From the NCBI GenBank assembly GCA_964384785.1, contig CAYLLH010000049.1, positions 1 to 62,774 of the forward strand: a DNA stretch of 62,774 nt, written 5' to 3'. Below the pieces are notes generated by a model, which saw only the letters and a program-made list of their open reading frames with translations, was not told the DNA's origin and made no database searches. Numbering within the stretch: the stretch's first letter is position 1; every line of letters begins with the position of its first letter. Below, in pieces: positions 43,735 through 51,808 of the stretch. This stretch comes from JAZKSG01 sp964384785. Lineage in GTDB: Archaea; Thermoplasmatota; E2; DHVEG-1. The position numbers and the translations under genes were made by a program.

Positions 43735-44883
43735 TTAAAAATTATTGGTCTGAACTTTTACTACACGGCTAATCCTGTAACCAATTATGACCATAAAAAA
43801 CTCTTTTTCTCTAAATTTTTTATCAAGTTTTTTATCACCTGTATCAACACGTAGAACTGGTGTTGATGAAAGTTTTGAAGGAGTTGAAACAACAATTATG
43901 TCATCTAAATCTATTTTTTTTATAACCTTAGGGCTTAGTTGAAGGTTTCCTCGGCCTAGTATAAAACCTTGCGCGCCTATGGGGCTTAGGATTACTTTAA
44001 TTTTTGAATATTTTTTTAAAAGTTTAAGAATTTTTTCTTCGTTTAAATCTTCTCCAATGTTTTCTTTTTGATAAACTGCATCTATTCCAAGTATTGTATT
44101 TTTAACCTGTATTTTTTTAGCGATAAAATTTACTGTTCCACCAGAACCCATTAGATACAAATAATCATTGTTTTGCTCCATTTCTTCTTTTATATGTTCT
44201 GCGATTTCATCTTTGATGTAGTCGTCAGAAATTGATTGAAATGATGCTTTACCAACTTGTACATATGTGGGTTCAACTATGCCCTTGGCGTTTCCAAATA
44301 GTTTAACTTTCCATTCACCCTTTCGATACAGGTCTTCATCTAAATCCATGATTTCAGCATCACCAATTGTTAAAGTTTCATTTACAAAATCATGAAGCAT
44401 TTTAGCAGATGCTTCAGTGTTTATCCCAAAAACCCCTGAATGCATTTTAACTCCAGAGGGTATTCCAAGTATAGGGGTTTTTGTTTCAACAGTATTGTAG
44501 ATATCTCTAGCTGTTCCGTCTCCACCGCAGAATAATATTAAGTCAACATTTTTTTCTAAAAATTTTTTACAAGCTTTTTTTGTATCCTCTGGTGAAGTTT
44601 TTTTATCATTAGAACTGTAAATTATTTTAAAATTTTTTATTCCTGCTTCTTTTAATTCTTTTTCTCCCATCTTGTTTTTACAGGTATACCATTCTATGTT
44701 GTCTTTGGAGTTGTATTTTGATACAAAAATTTTCAACATATCCATTGATTTTTTATCCGCCACAGGTTTTGCTCCTTTTTTTATAGCCTCGTCTACTACT
44801 CCGTCTGTTCCTTTTAGTCCAACACGTCCTCCCATTCCAGCGATAGGATTTACGATAAAACCGATTTTGTGTTTTTTGCCCAT
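43735..44883 (-). CDS. ATP-NAD kinase-like protein (COG3199)
   Basis: The 382-residue protein has the diacylglycerol/NAD kinase fold with GGDGTARDIYN at about residue 120 and the N-terminal GFIVNPIAGMGGRVGLKGTDG. This fits the COG3199 archaeal family (AcoX/NAD kinase type). It likely makes NADP or phosphorylates a related substrate. It is downstream of a terminator-like hairpin for the small gene at 45.1 kb. Confidence 0.85.
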   Translation of the reverse strand: MGKKHKIGFIVNPIAGMGGRVGLKGTDGVVDEAIKKGAKPVADKKSMDMLKIFVSKYNSKDNIEWYTCKNKMGEKELKEAGIKNFKIIYSSNDKKTSPEDTKKACKKFLEKNVDLILFCGGDGTARDIYNTVETKTPILGIPSGVKMHSGVFGINTEASAKMLHDFVNETLTIGDAEIMDLDEDLYRKGEWKVKLFGNAKGIVEPTYVQVGKASFQSISDDYIKDEIAEHIKEEMEQNNDYLYLMGSGGTVNFIAKKIQVKNTILGIDAVYQKENIGEDLNEEKILKLLKKYSKIKVILSPIGAQGFILGRGNLQLSPKVIKKIDLDDIIVVSTPSKLSSTPVLRVDTGDKKLDKKFREKEFFMVIIGYRISRVVKVQTNNF

Positions 44884-44965
44884 GATGTTTTACTTCCTTT
44901 GTTTGAATAAAAAATTTAGTATATAAAAACTGTACTATTGATAGTTTTTTAAAAAAAGTATAGTT

Positions 44966-44994
44966 GCTGACAAAAAACATTTTTTTTTGTCAGC
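44966..44994 (-). terminator. hairpin after the 61-aa gene
   Basis: GCTGACAAAAAA (44966-44977) and TTTTTTGTCAGC (44983-44994) form a 12-bp hairpin with a 5-base loop. On the minus strand it lies 26 bp beyond the stop of the 61-residue gene and is followed within 15 bases by a T-run. It could also be an operator for the COG3199 gene that follows. Confidence 0.5.
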
Positions 44995-45019
44995 TATTAA
45001 AAAAATAATAAAAATTTTT

Positions 45020-45205
45020 TTATTTTTTCTTTAGATATGGAAGACCAGTTCTTTTGTTTACACCAACAGTCATATTTTCAGGTTTATCGCATGGTGTTCC
45101 ACTTTTTGGAGTTTTTTTACTGAAGAAATATATTGTTTGTTTTCTTCCACCTTTAAGTTCAACTTCCCTACTATATAATGTCCATCCATCATGTGTATAT
45201 GCCAT
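45020..45205 (-). CDS. conserved small archaeal protein (61 aa)
   Basis: The 61-residue protein has a dense pattern of Trp, Tyr, Gly and Lys (HDGWTLYSREVELKGGRK, GVNKRTGLPYLKKK) and no membrane segment. From memory of such sequences it resembles a conserved archaeal hypothetical family. An 18-bp palindrome holding its TATA box is upstream. The function is unknown. Confidence 0.75.
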   Translation of the reverse strand: MAYTHDGWTLYSREVELKGGRKQTIYFFSKKTPKSGTPCDKPENMTVGVNKRTGLPYLKKK

Positions 45206-45231
45206 TTTTCCTATCTACCTCGGACTCTTAG

Positions 45232-45249
45232 AATGCTTTATAAAGCATT
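45232..45249 (-). promoter_or_regulatory. 18-bp perfect palindrome enclosing a TATA box
   Basis: AATGCTTTATAAAGCATT is perfectly palindromic without spacer and contains TTTATAAA. On the minus strand it lies 27-44 bases before the start codon at 45205, the normal place for an archaeal TATA box of a short-leader gene. Its palindromic flanks may bind a dimeric repressor. It could also drive transcription both ways. Confidence 0.6.
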
Positions 45250-45283
45250 TAAGTTTTTCCTTAATTTTCTCCTTAAGGTTTTT

Positions 45284-46471
45284 TTAATCTAACCATTCTT
45301 TTTTTAGTTTTTGAAAATTTTGTTCTGTTATTGATTTTCTTATTTTTTTCATCAATTTTATCATGTAATATACATTGTGATAGCTTACAAGGTTTAAACC
45401 AAGTATTTCATCTGTTTTTAATAGATGGTAAATATAGGCTCTTGAATAGTTTTTACATACTTTACATTCACAGTTTGGATCAAGGGGTTTTGTGTCTTTT
45501 TTGTTTTTTATTGATGCAATTTTAAAACGGTATTTGTTTTTCTTTGTTCCATCTGGTGGGTTGATATGTGCATATCCGCTTCTTGCTATTCTTGTTGGTG
45601 ATACACAGTCAAAAAGGTCTATTCCTCTTTCTACAGTTTCAAATATGTCTTCTACTACGCCTATTCCTAAAAGATGACGTGGTTTATTTTTTTTAAGATG
45701 TGGTATCGTCCAATCTATAACATTATGCATATCTTGTTTGGATTTTCCAAGAGATCCACCTATAGCATAACTATCGAAATCTAAAGATGCTATATATTTT
45801 GCACTTTTTTCTCTAAGGTCTTGCCAATGTCCGCCTTGTACTATTCCAGCAATGGCTTGGTCTGTTTGGTGTATTTCTAAGCATTGTTTAGCCCATTTAT
45901 GAGTGCGATTTAGGCTATTGGCAGTGTATTCTTTACTTGATAATGGCGATGTACATTCATCAAGTACTAGTATTATATCTGCTCCAAGTTTTTCCTGGAT
46001 TTTTATTGATTTTTTGGGTGTTAAGTACTGTCGTGAATTATCATAGATTGATCTGAATCTTATTCCTTTGTCATTTATTTTAGCTATTGATTTTCCTTTG
46101 ATTTTACTCTTTGAGTATCCTTCGCTTTGAAAAAACATTTTTCCAACTGCATGTTCTTTACCTAAACCTAATGAGAATGCTTGGAATCCGCCGCTATCTG
46201 TTACAAGTGGTTTATTCCAGTTCATAAATTTATGAAGTCCCCCAATTTCTTCTATTATTTCTGCTGTTGGTTGAAGCATCAAATGATAAGTGTTACAGAT
46301 TAGAATCTGAGCATCTATTTCATGTAAATCATTGTTAGATAATGTTTTTACAGTTGCTTTGGTGGCAACAGGCATCAAATCTGGGGTGTTGATTTTTCCA
46401 TGTTTTAGTTCTAAAACACCGGTTCTTGCTTTCTCTTCTTCTGCTGTTGTTTTAAATTTTAAAAAACCCAT
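45284..46471 (-). CDS. tgt: bacterial-type tRNA-guanine transglycosylase (queuosine pathway)
   Basis: The 395-residue enzyme has bacterial-type TGT marks: NTYHLMLQPTAE, TDSGGFQAFSL with Asp92, DLFDC with nucleophile Asp288, and zinc ligands C334, C336, C339 and H365. It lacks the PUA domain and longer sequence of the archaeosine enzyme. In the base-selecting loop (YAIGGSLGKSK) Gly242 replaces the Val of preQ1-type bacterial enzymes, which favours queuine. An insertion of about 25-30 residues (103-131) follows the TDSGG motif. A queuosine-precursor transporter gene is divergent 47 bp away. Confidence 0.9.
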   Translation of the reverse strand: MGFLKFKTTAEEEKARTGVLELKHGKINTPDLMPVATKATVKTLSNNDLHEIDAQILICNTYHLMLQPTAEIIEEIGGLHKFMNWNKPLVTDSGGFQAFSLGLGKEHAVGKMFFQSEGYSKSKIKGKSIAKINDKGIRFRSIYDNSRQYLTPKKSIKIQEKLGADIILVLDECTSPLSSKEYTANSLNRTHKWAKQCLEIHQTDQAIAGIVQGGHWQDLREKSAKYIASLDFDSYAIGGSLGKSKQDMHNVIDWTIPHLKKNKPRHLLGIGVVEDIFETVERGIDLFDCVSPTRIARSGYAHINPPDGTKKNKYRFKIASIKNKKDTKPLDPNCECKVCKNYSRAYIYHLLKTDEILGLNLVSYHNVYYMIKLMKKIRKSITEQNFQKLKKEWLD

Positions 46472-46518
46472 TAAATATCGAAAGATTATAAGAAGGTTAA
46501 ATATTTCCTTTTTTTTAG

Positions 46519-47217
46519 ATGATAAACGAATTACTTTGGATAGGTTTACTGATATTCTGTTTTTTTATGGTTATACTTGCCTATCGATTGTTTGGAAAAA
46601 CTGGTCTTTATATTTGGACTGTTGTAGCAGTTATCCTTGCAAATATACAAGTTATGAAAACAATTGAAATATTTGGTTTGGTAACAGCTCTTGGAAATGT
46701 AATATATGCTTCGTTATTTCTTGTAACAGATATATTAAATGAGAATCATTCTAAGAAAGATGCCAAAAAAGCAGTATGGATTGGGTTTTTTGCCCTTATT
46801 ATTACAACAGTTTTAATGCAGATAACTCTTCAGTTTATACCTGATAACTCAGATCTACTAAGTGAACATATTACTGCCATCTTTTCTTTTATGCCACGTA
46901 TTGCTTTTGCAAGTTTAACAGCATATTTGATATCGCAAACTTATGATGTATGGTTTTTTGCAAAACTTAAGAAAAAACAAAAAGGAAAGAATCTATGGTT
47001 GAGAAATAATCTTTCAACTATTTCAAGTCAATTAATCGATAACACTATTTTTGCATTGATTGCTTTTGTTGGAATATTCTCATGGAGTATAATAGGTCAG
47101 ATATTTATTACTTCACTGATCCTAAAAGTGATTGTTGCAGGATCAGATACACCTTTTATATACTGGGCTAAAAGAATGAAAAAAATTAAAGAAAAAAATT
47201 ATTTTTTTAATCTCTAA
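46519..47217 (+). CDS. yhhQ: queuosine precursor transporter (YhhQ/VUT_1 family)
   Basis: The 232-residue membrane protein has about six helices and the family hallmarks LGNVIYASLFLVTDILNE, the charged SKKDAKKAVWIGF and FSQ-like DNTIF motif near the C-terminal part (SQLIDNTIFALIAF). YhhQ imports preQ0, preQ1 or queuine. It is divergent from the bacterial-type TGT, which supports a salvage role for queuine. Its 3' end overlaps the 3' end of radA by 11 bp. Confidence 0.88.
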   Translation: MINELLWIGLLIFCFFMVILAYRLFGKTGLYIWTVVAVILANIQVMKTIEIFGLVTALGNVIYASLFLVTDILNENHSKKDAKKAVWIGFFALIITTVLMQITLQFIPDNSDLLSEHITAIFSFMPRIAFASLTAYLISQTYDVWFFAKLKKKQKGKNLWLRNNLSTISSQLIDNTIFALIAFVGIFSWSIIGQIFITSLILKVIVAGSDTPFIYWAKRMKKIKEKNYFFNL

Positions 47218-48166
47218 TTCCTTTTTCTATAACATTAAACACAGCTTCCCCTTCAGGGAGATGAGGTGAATCGATAAGTCTTGCAATTCTTTTTGGTCCT
47301 TTGCTTTTACGTAAATATATTCTAAATGTTGCAGTGTGTCCTACAATATGACCACCTATAGGACGAGTTGGATCTCCAAAAAAAGTATCTGGTTTAGCTG
47401 ATACTTGGTTTGTAACACAAACTACGCCATTATGAAGATCACTCCATCTAAGAAGCTCATGCATATGTTGATTGAGTTTCTGCTGACGATTTGCTAAGGC
47501 TCCACGACCCACATATTCAGCTCTGAAATGAGCTGTAAGCGAGTCAACAACTAAAAGACCTGGTTTAAGTTTCTTAGACATCTCATTTACTTTTTCCATC
47601 AGAAGCATCTGATGATTAGAGTTATATGCTCTTGCTACATGGATGTTATCTAAGATTTTTTTAGAATCAAGTCCATATGCTTCAGACATTTGAACTATTC
47701 TTTCAGGTCTAAATGTATTTTCTGTGTCAATAAAAATTGCTGGGCTTTTAAGGCCTCCTTTATCTTTTGGAAGTTGACAGGTTACACAAAGCTGATGAGC
47801 TATTTGTGTTTTAGCTGAACCAAATTCTCCAAAAAGTTCAACTATTGATTGTGTTTCAAAACCTCCGCCGAGTAGTTCATTTAGTGTTTTTGAACCACTT
47901 GTCAAATGTCCGATTTTTTTTCTTTTTTCGAATAAGGCACTACCTTTTTCAAAACCACCAATTTTTGCTTTACTTCTAGCTCCTCTTATGATTTTAGCAG
48001 CTGTAGCTTCGCCGATATCGCAGGCATCTGATAGTTCTGCAGGTGATGCAACTGCGATTTGCATAACATCTTGATAGCCTGCTTCTTTTATTTTATCTGC
48101 TGTAGTTGGTCCAACACCTGGTAATTCATCTATTTCTTTGTTTTCATCTTCAACATTTTTAGCCAT
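47207..48166 (-). CDS. radA: DNA recombinase RadA with unusual Walker A
   Basis: The 319-residue RecA-fold protein has an N-terminal helix-hairpin-helix (ELPGVGPTTADKI), Walker A G113EFGSAKT120, Walker B LLVVDSLTAHF and the L2-like segment VSAKPDTFFGDPTRPIGGHI. It forms filaments on single-stranded DNA for strand exchange. In other RadA proteins the P-loop reads GEFGSGKT; here Ala118 replaces the Gly before Lys. The rest of the protein is normal, so it is probably functional. It is next to the RPA-like gene on the same strand. Confidence 0.95.
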   Translation of the reverse strand: MAKNVEDENKEIDELPGVGPTTADKIKEAGYQDVMQIAVASPAELSDACDIGEATAAKIIRGARSKAKIGGFEKGSALFEKRKKIGHLTSGSKTLNELLGGGFETQSIVELFGEFGSAKTQIAHQLCVTCQLPKDKGGLKSPAIFIDTENTFRPERIVQMSEAYGLDSKKILDNIHVARAYNSNHQMLLMEKVNEMSKKLKPGLLVVDSLTAHFRAEYVGRGALANRQQKLNQHMHELLRWSDLHNGVVCVTNQVSAKPDTFFGDPTRPIGGHIVGHTATFRIYLRKSKGPKRIARLIDSPHLPEGEAVFNVIEKGIRD

Positions 48167-48254
48167 AAAAATAATCCCTAAATTTTGATATTTACTTGTT
48201 ATTTATAAAGCTGTGGTAGAGTTAATTAAAAGTATTATTTTTTGTTAAAAAAGT

Positions 48255-49010
48255 TTAGGTTTTTTTTATTATGCTTTTTCCGTTTAGATGTATCTCTGTG
48301 TTTCCATTTTTTGCTCTTGTATCATATTTTTCTATCTCTAAAACATCACCTATGTTGTATTGCTGTATTTCTTTTACTTTTTGATCCCATACTGATATCT
48401 GATATTTTTGTTTTTTGTTTTTAAGTGTTATTTCTGAGATGAATCCAAAATCTCCGTTGTTACGGATAAAAGAGCGGGTGGATTTTATATCTGTGATTAT
48501 TCCTTTTATCTTTGTGTTTTTCTCTTCTGTTTTTTCTTTTCCGTTTTCTGTTTTTTCTATAAGACCCCAACGGCCTAAATTGATTTCTATTCCATGATAT
48601 CCGTTTTTAACGTAACCATTTATGACTCTTATTGTATCATTGTTTTTAATTTGTTTTTCTTTTAGAGTTTGTATTTTTCTATCCCATATTGCTAGGTTAC
48701 AGGATCCTGTTTGGTCTTCTAATGTTAGATTAATGACTCGTCCTATTCTTCCGTTTTTTCTTTTGAATTCTCTGATTGCTCCTATATTTTTGACTTCAGC
48801 TTCTATAGTGCATTCATCACCTGGGTTTATATCATTTATTTTTTTGATGCTTTTTTTGTTTCGACCCAGTTCATCTATTATCATAAGAGCTGTGGTTTTT
48901 TTATCAAATAAAAAATTGTATTCTTTTTGTCTTTGTTTAATTGTTTTTTGAAATTCTTCTTTTGTTTGTAAATCTTTTATAGTCTGGTAAAATTCATTGA
49001 TTTCTTTCAT
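48255..49010 (-). CDS. RPA-like single-stranded DNA-binding protein, two OB folds
   Basis: The 251-residue protein has a helical start (1-50) and two OB folds, about 62-140 (KNIGAIREFKRKNGRIGRVINL, then NLAIWDRK) and about 165-251 (DIKSTRSFIRNNGDFGFISEI, then QISVWDQK). The repeated FKRxNGxxG...WDxK pattern is typical of archaeal RPA. No C-terminal zinc finger is present. It lies upstream of radA in the same direction. Confidence 0.88.
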   Translation of the reverse strand: MKEINEFYQTIKDLQTKEEFQKTIKQRQKEYNFLFDKKTTALMIIDELGRNKKSIKKINDINPGDECTIEAEVKNIGAIREFKRKNGRIGRVINLTLEDQTGSCNLAIWDRKIQTLKEKQIKNNDTIRVINGYVKNGYHGIEINLGRWGLIEKTENGKEKTEEKNTKIKGIITDIKSTRSFIRNNGDFGFISEITLKNKKQKYQISVWDQKVKEIQQYNIGDVLEIEKYDTRAKNGNTEIHLNGKSIIKKT

Positions 49011-49097
49011 GCATCCACTACAAGATCTTGTTATAGTTTTTTATGTTTTAAAGTCTTTGAAAAAAATATAAAAAAAGAAAAAAATTTTAGATTTTTT

Positions 49098-51488
49098 TTA
49101 GCCGATCTGAAGTGTCGGATCGCCTAATAGTATCATTTCTTCTACTGTTTTAGTATCTGATTGGCTCATTCTCGGTCCGAAGGTGTTTATGTAACTGTTT
49201 AGTGTTTGTGAGAATGTTTCACCAAGAACCTCTTTTCCTTCCTGGCTGTATTGTCTGAAAAACTCTGGCCAAAGCCATCCGCCGAGTCCTTCTGTTCCGT
49301 ATGCTCCTATGTAACCGTATCCAAGTCCAGCGGGTCCAAGTGTTGCTATTGTTCCACCGCCTTCTAATCTTGTTAGCCACCATCCGAGGCTTTCAAACAC
49401 CCATGTGCTTTGATATAGAGCGTTTTGTGTGTCTGTTAGAAGGTTTAAGAAGCTTACATCTAATTGTAATGGATGACAGCCACTTAAAGCCATTATTGGT
49501 AGTTTTTCTTTATTTGTCATATCGTTTAATGGTAGGCTGGGTATTAATCCATGACCTATGTCTATTGTCGTTAAACCGATTATATCTGAGTTGTGTCTTC
49601 CACCGGGTATGCCTGGGTAATGATCTGCCCAAACTAATGGGCTTGCATGCCCTGCTATATATACAAATCCTGCGCCGCTTGATAGATGATTTACTACATC
49701 TACTACACCATACACTGGGTCTGATGGTGTACCTGTAAAGGTGCCTTTAGAAGTCCATAGTTTGATTTTTTCGAAATTATTTGGCATGTAGTCGAGTGCT
49801 TTCTGTGTTGCCCATTCTCCTTCCATCCAAACATTTGATTGTTTTTCAACTGGGCCAAATACTGTTGTTCCAGATTCATCTGTTACCCATACTTTTATTG
49901 TTGTGTTTACTCCTTCTGATGGTTGTGGTTGAGGGTTGTATGATTTTCCCATTATATGCATAACTTTGCTGCGATATACTATCGGAGTCCATCTTTCTCC
50001 TAGATATGATCCTGGTGGTGAACTCTCATATACATCTTCGCTTCCAAGTATATTTCCTTCTGATGGAACTGTTATCTCTGCCACAGGTGGATGTGGATAA
50101 CTTAATCCTGTTGTTATATGATCTTCTTCTGAAAATGTTACAGAGGAGCTTTTACTATGATCAACAGTTACAGTTACCATGTTTTCTGGTCCTGTTTCCA
50201 TTTTTTCATTGGTGCTTTGTGCATGTATTGTGAACTCTCCATCTAGTCCCGTGGTGTCCCATTTTATATCTAGTTTAGGTTGATCTTGGAAGTCATCTCC
50301 GGATATTACATACATTTTATCAAACCAGTTTTTGTTTCCACTGTTTTCGTAGTTGATTATTTTGTTAACCATTGTTGTTATTTCACTAGTTTTTCTGCAT
50401 GCGAGTCTTCCCAGGTGTACATCGGGATAAAGATCTACTTGATCTAATTTGAAACCATACCATTCTCCATATTTTCCATTATCGTTAGTATCCCAACTAG
50501 CAAATTCATATGTTCCAGTGTCATCATCATAACTGTAGATGTCTGCATAATAAAGATCACTCACATAGCCAGGTTCAGCTCCATCATCTAGATGGACAAA
50601 TCTTGTTGGAATCTGTAAAGAAGGTTGATCAAACCCAAAAAATCCTCTATGTCCTCCTACAAGCATCACATATTCTATGCCGGTTTCCTCGATTTGTTCT
50701 TTAATATAATATTTTATTTTTTCAGCAAGATCTCTACCTTGACCACTTATGTCATCTACTGATACAAGATTGGTTGCTATTCCACGGTTTTCTTTATGGC
50801 TCACTAGTCTTTCAAGTTCACCGATGTATGCTGAACCCGAAATAATTAAAAGATCATAGAGGTCATCTGCTGTTTTAAAAGTCTCAATGTTGTCATAAAC
50901 TACATCTAAATCAATATCTTTAATATATTTCACTGTTTTATCAGAAGCGGAATATCTAACAGGGTAAATATTTACTGTAACAAAAGTAGTTCTTTCATTG
51001 TTTTCATTAAGACCAATATTTACTGAGTAATCATACCATTTTTCTGGATAAAAACCAGAGTATTCATATCCTGTAGTTTTTTGATCAACATTTGTTGTTT
51101 TACTTTTAGTTGTTGCTGTTGTATAAGGTTGCGGTTCTGGAGTTATTTCAACATGTTTTTCAACAGTTTTTGTTTCAACATCAGAATAGCTTAGTTTTAC
51201 ATTTTCTATTTTTGTTCCCATTGGAAACTCATATACCATTTTTTTAACTGGTAGTAATGGTTTTCCTTGTATTCCAATAGTTGATGATTCTGTATCCTCA
51301 AGTTTAATTGAGGTGTATTCTTCTTTTTCTATTATTTTTGGTTGACTGAAACTTATTTTTTTATTTAATGTTTCAAAATTTACAACATTATTCTCTGTGT
51401 TGGTATCATCAGCTTGAAGTATAGTACCAGCTGCGGTTATTAAAAATAGCATTGCAACTAGTACTACTAAAATTTTTTTTGCTTTCAT
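49098..51488 (-). CDS. secreted gingipain-like cysteine protease (C25)
   Basis: The 796-residue protein has a signal peptide (about 1-26), an N-terminal prodomain (about 40-205), and a caspase-fold C25 domain. YVMLVGGH (about 273-280) lies before the catalytic H614 (YIAGHAS), and the catalytic Cys is C671 (ALSGCHPL). The end LGDPTLQIG is typical of these proteins, and no C-terminal anchor is seen, so it is likely secreted. The substrate is unknown; protein degradation outside the cell would fit a heterotroph. Confidence 0.9.
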   Translation of the reverse strand: MKAKKILVVLVAMLFLITAAGTILQADDTNTENNVVNFETLNKKISFSQPKIIEKEEYTSIKLEDTESSTIGIQGKPLLPVKKMVYEFPMGTKIENVKLSYSDVETKTVEKHVEITPEPQPYTTATTKSKTTNVDQKTTGYEYSGFYPEKWYDYSVNIGLNENNERTTFVTVNIYPVRYSASDKTVKYIKDIDLDVVYDNIETFKTADDLYDLLIISGSAYIGELERLVSHKENRGIATNLVSVDDISGQGRDLAEKIKYYIKEQIEETGIEYVMLVGGHRGFFGFDQPSLQIPTRFVHLDDGAEPGYVSDLYYADIYSYDDDTGTYEFASWDTNDNGKYGEWYGFKLDQVDLYPDVHLGRLACRKTSEITTMVNKIINYENSGNKNWFDKMYVISGDDFQDQPKLDIKWDTTGLDGEFTIHAQSTNEKMETGPENMVTVTVDHSKSSSVTFSEEDHITTGLSYPHPPVAEITVPSEGNILGSEDVYESSPPGSYLGERWTPIVYRSKVMHIMGKSYNPQPQPSEGVNTTIKVWVTDESGTTVFGPVEKQSNVWMEGEWATQKALDYMPNNFEKIKLWTSKGTFTGTPSDPVYGVVDVVNHLSSGAGFVYIAGHASPLVWADHYPGIPGGRHNSDIIGLTTIDIGHGLIPSLPLNDMTNKEKLPIMALSGCHPLQLDVSFLNLLTDTQNALYQSTWVFESLGWWLTRLEGGGTIATLGPAGLGYGYIGAYGTEGLGGWLWPEFFRQYSQEGKEVLGETFSQTLNSYINTFGPRMSQSDTKTVEEMILLGDPTLQIG

Positions 51489-51605
51489 TTACCTATACAC
51501 TCCCCATTTTTTTATATAGTTTAAAAAAGGAAATGAGTTAGTATCTATTTAAAGTTAACTTGTGTTAATTTATTTTTTTGTTTAAAAATACATAAACCAA
51601 CAGAA

Positions 51606-51725
51606 GAAAAAAACACAAAAAATATTTCTGTTGGGCCAAGGGGGAGACCGGAGGTGGTGAGGAGAGGAGGTGAAAGGATGAGAAAAAAAATCTTTTTTTC
51701 TCTCCCCCTTACCAACAGAGGATTT
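51606..51725 (-). ncRNA. candidate small RNA with two anti-Shine-Dalgarno motifs
   Basis: The 320-bp gap between the aminotransferase and protease genes holds a GC-rich minus-strand element of about 120 nt. Outer arms TCTGTTGG (51719-51712) and CCAACAGA (51634-51627) and inner arms AAGGGGGAGA-type (51710-51701 with 51647-51638) form an interrupted 18-bp stem. A GAAAAAAA/TTTTTTTC hairpin and a CU-rich loop lie inside. The loop has CACCTCC twice (51672-51666 and 51656-51650), the anti-Shine-Dalgarno core of 16S rRNA. A T-rich tail follows the stem and a TATA box precedes it. Transcription is not shown; the plus strand has an alternative reading. Confidence 0.5.
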
Positions 51726-51744
51726 AATACTATTTTTGTAAAAA

Positions 51745-51755
51745 CTATTTAAAAG
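51745..51755 (-). promoter_or_regulatory. TATA box of the candidate small RNA
   Basis: On the minus strand CTTTTAAATAG is centred near 51750, about 25 bases before the first base of the stem at 51719-51725. This is the usual archaeal TATA-to-start distance. A nearly identical CTTTAAATAG stands before the protease gene (about 51544-51553), so the protease has its own promoter. Confidence 0.5.
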
Positions 51756-51808
51756 CCTTTATTGTACAAACATTATCATGTTTCTTTACAGTTCTAAACC
51801 AAAAAAAT

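Noticed and set aside
44934..44945. ACTATTGATAGT small inverted repeat before the COG3199 gene
   Set aside because: Arms of 5 bases are expected by chance at this base composition.
51678..51752. Plus-strand 24-codon reading frame behind GGAGGTGAAAGG
   Set aside because: The Shine-Dalgarno is strong, but the codons fall in the stem arms and a homopolymer hairpin, and no plus-strand TATA is convincing. The minus-strand RNA explains more of the structure. Kept as an alternative only.
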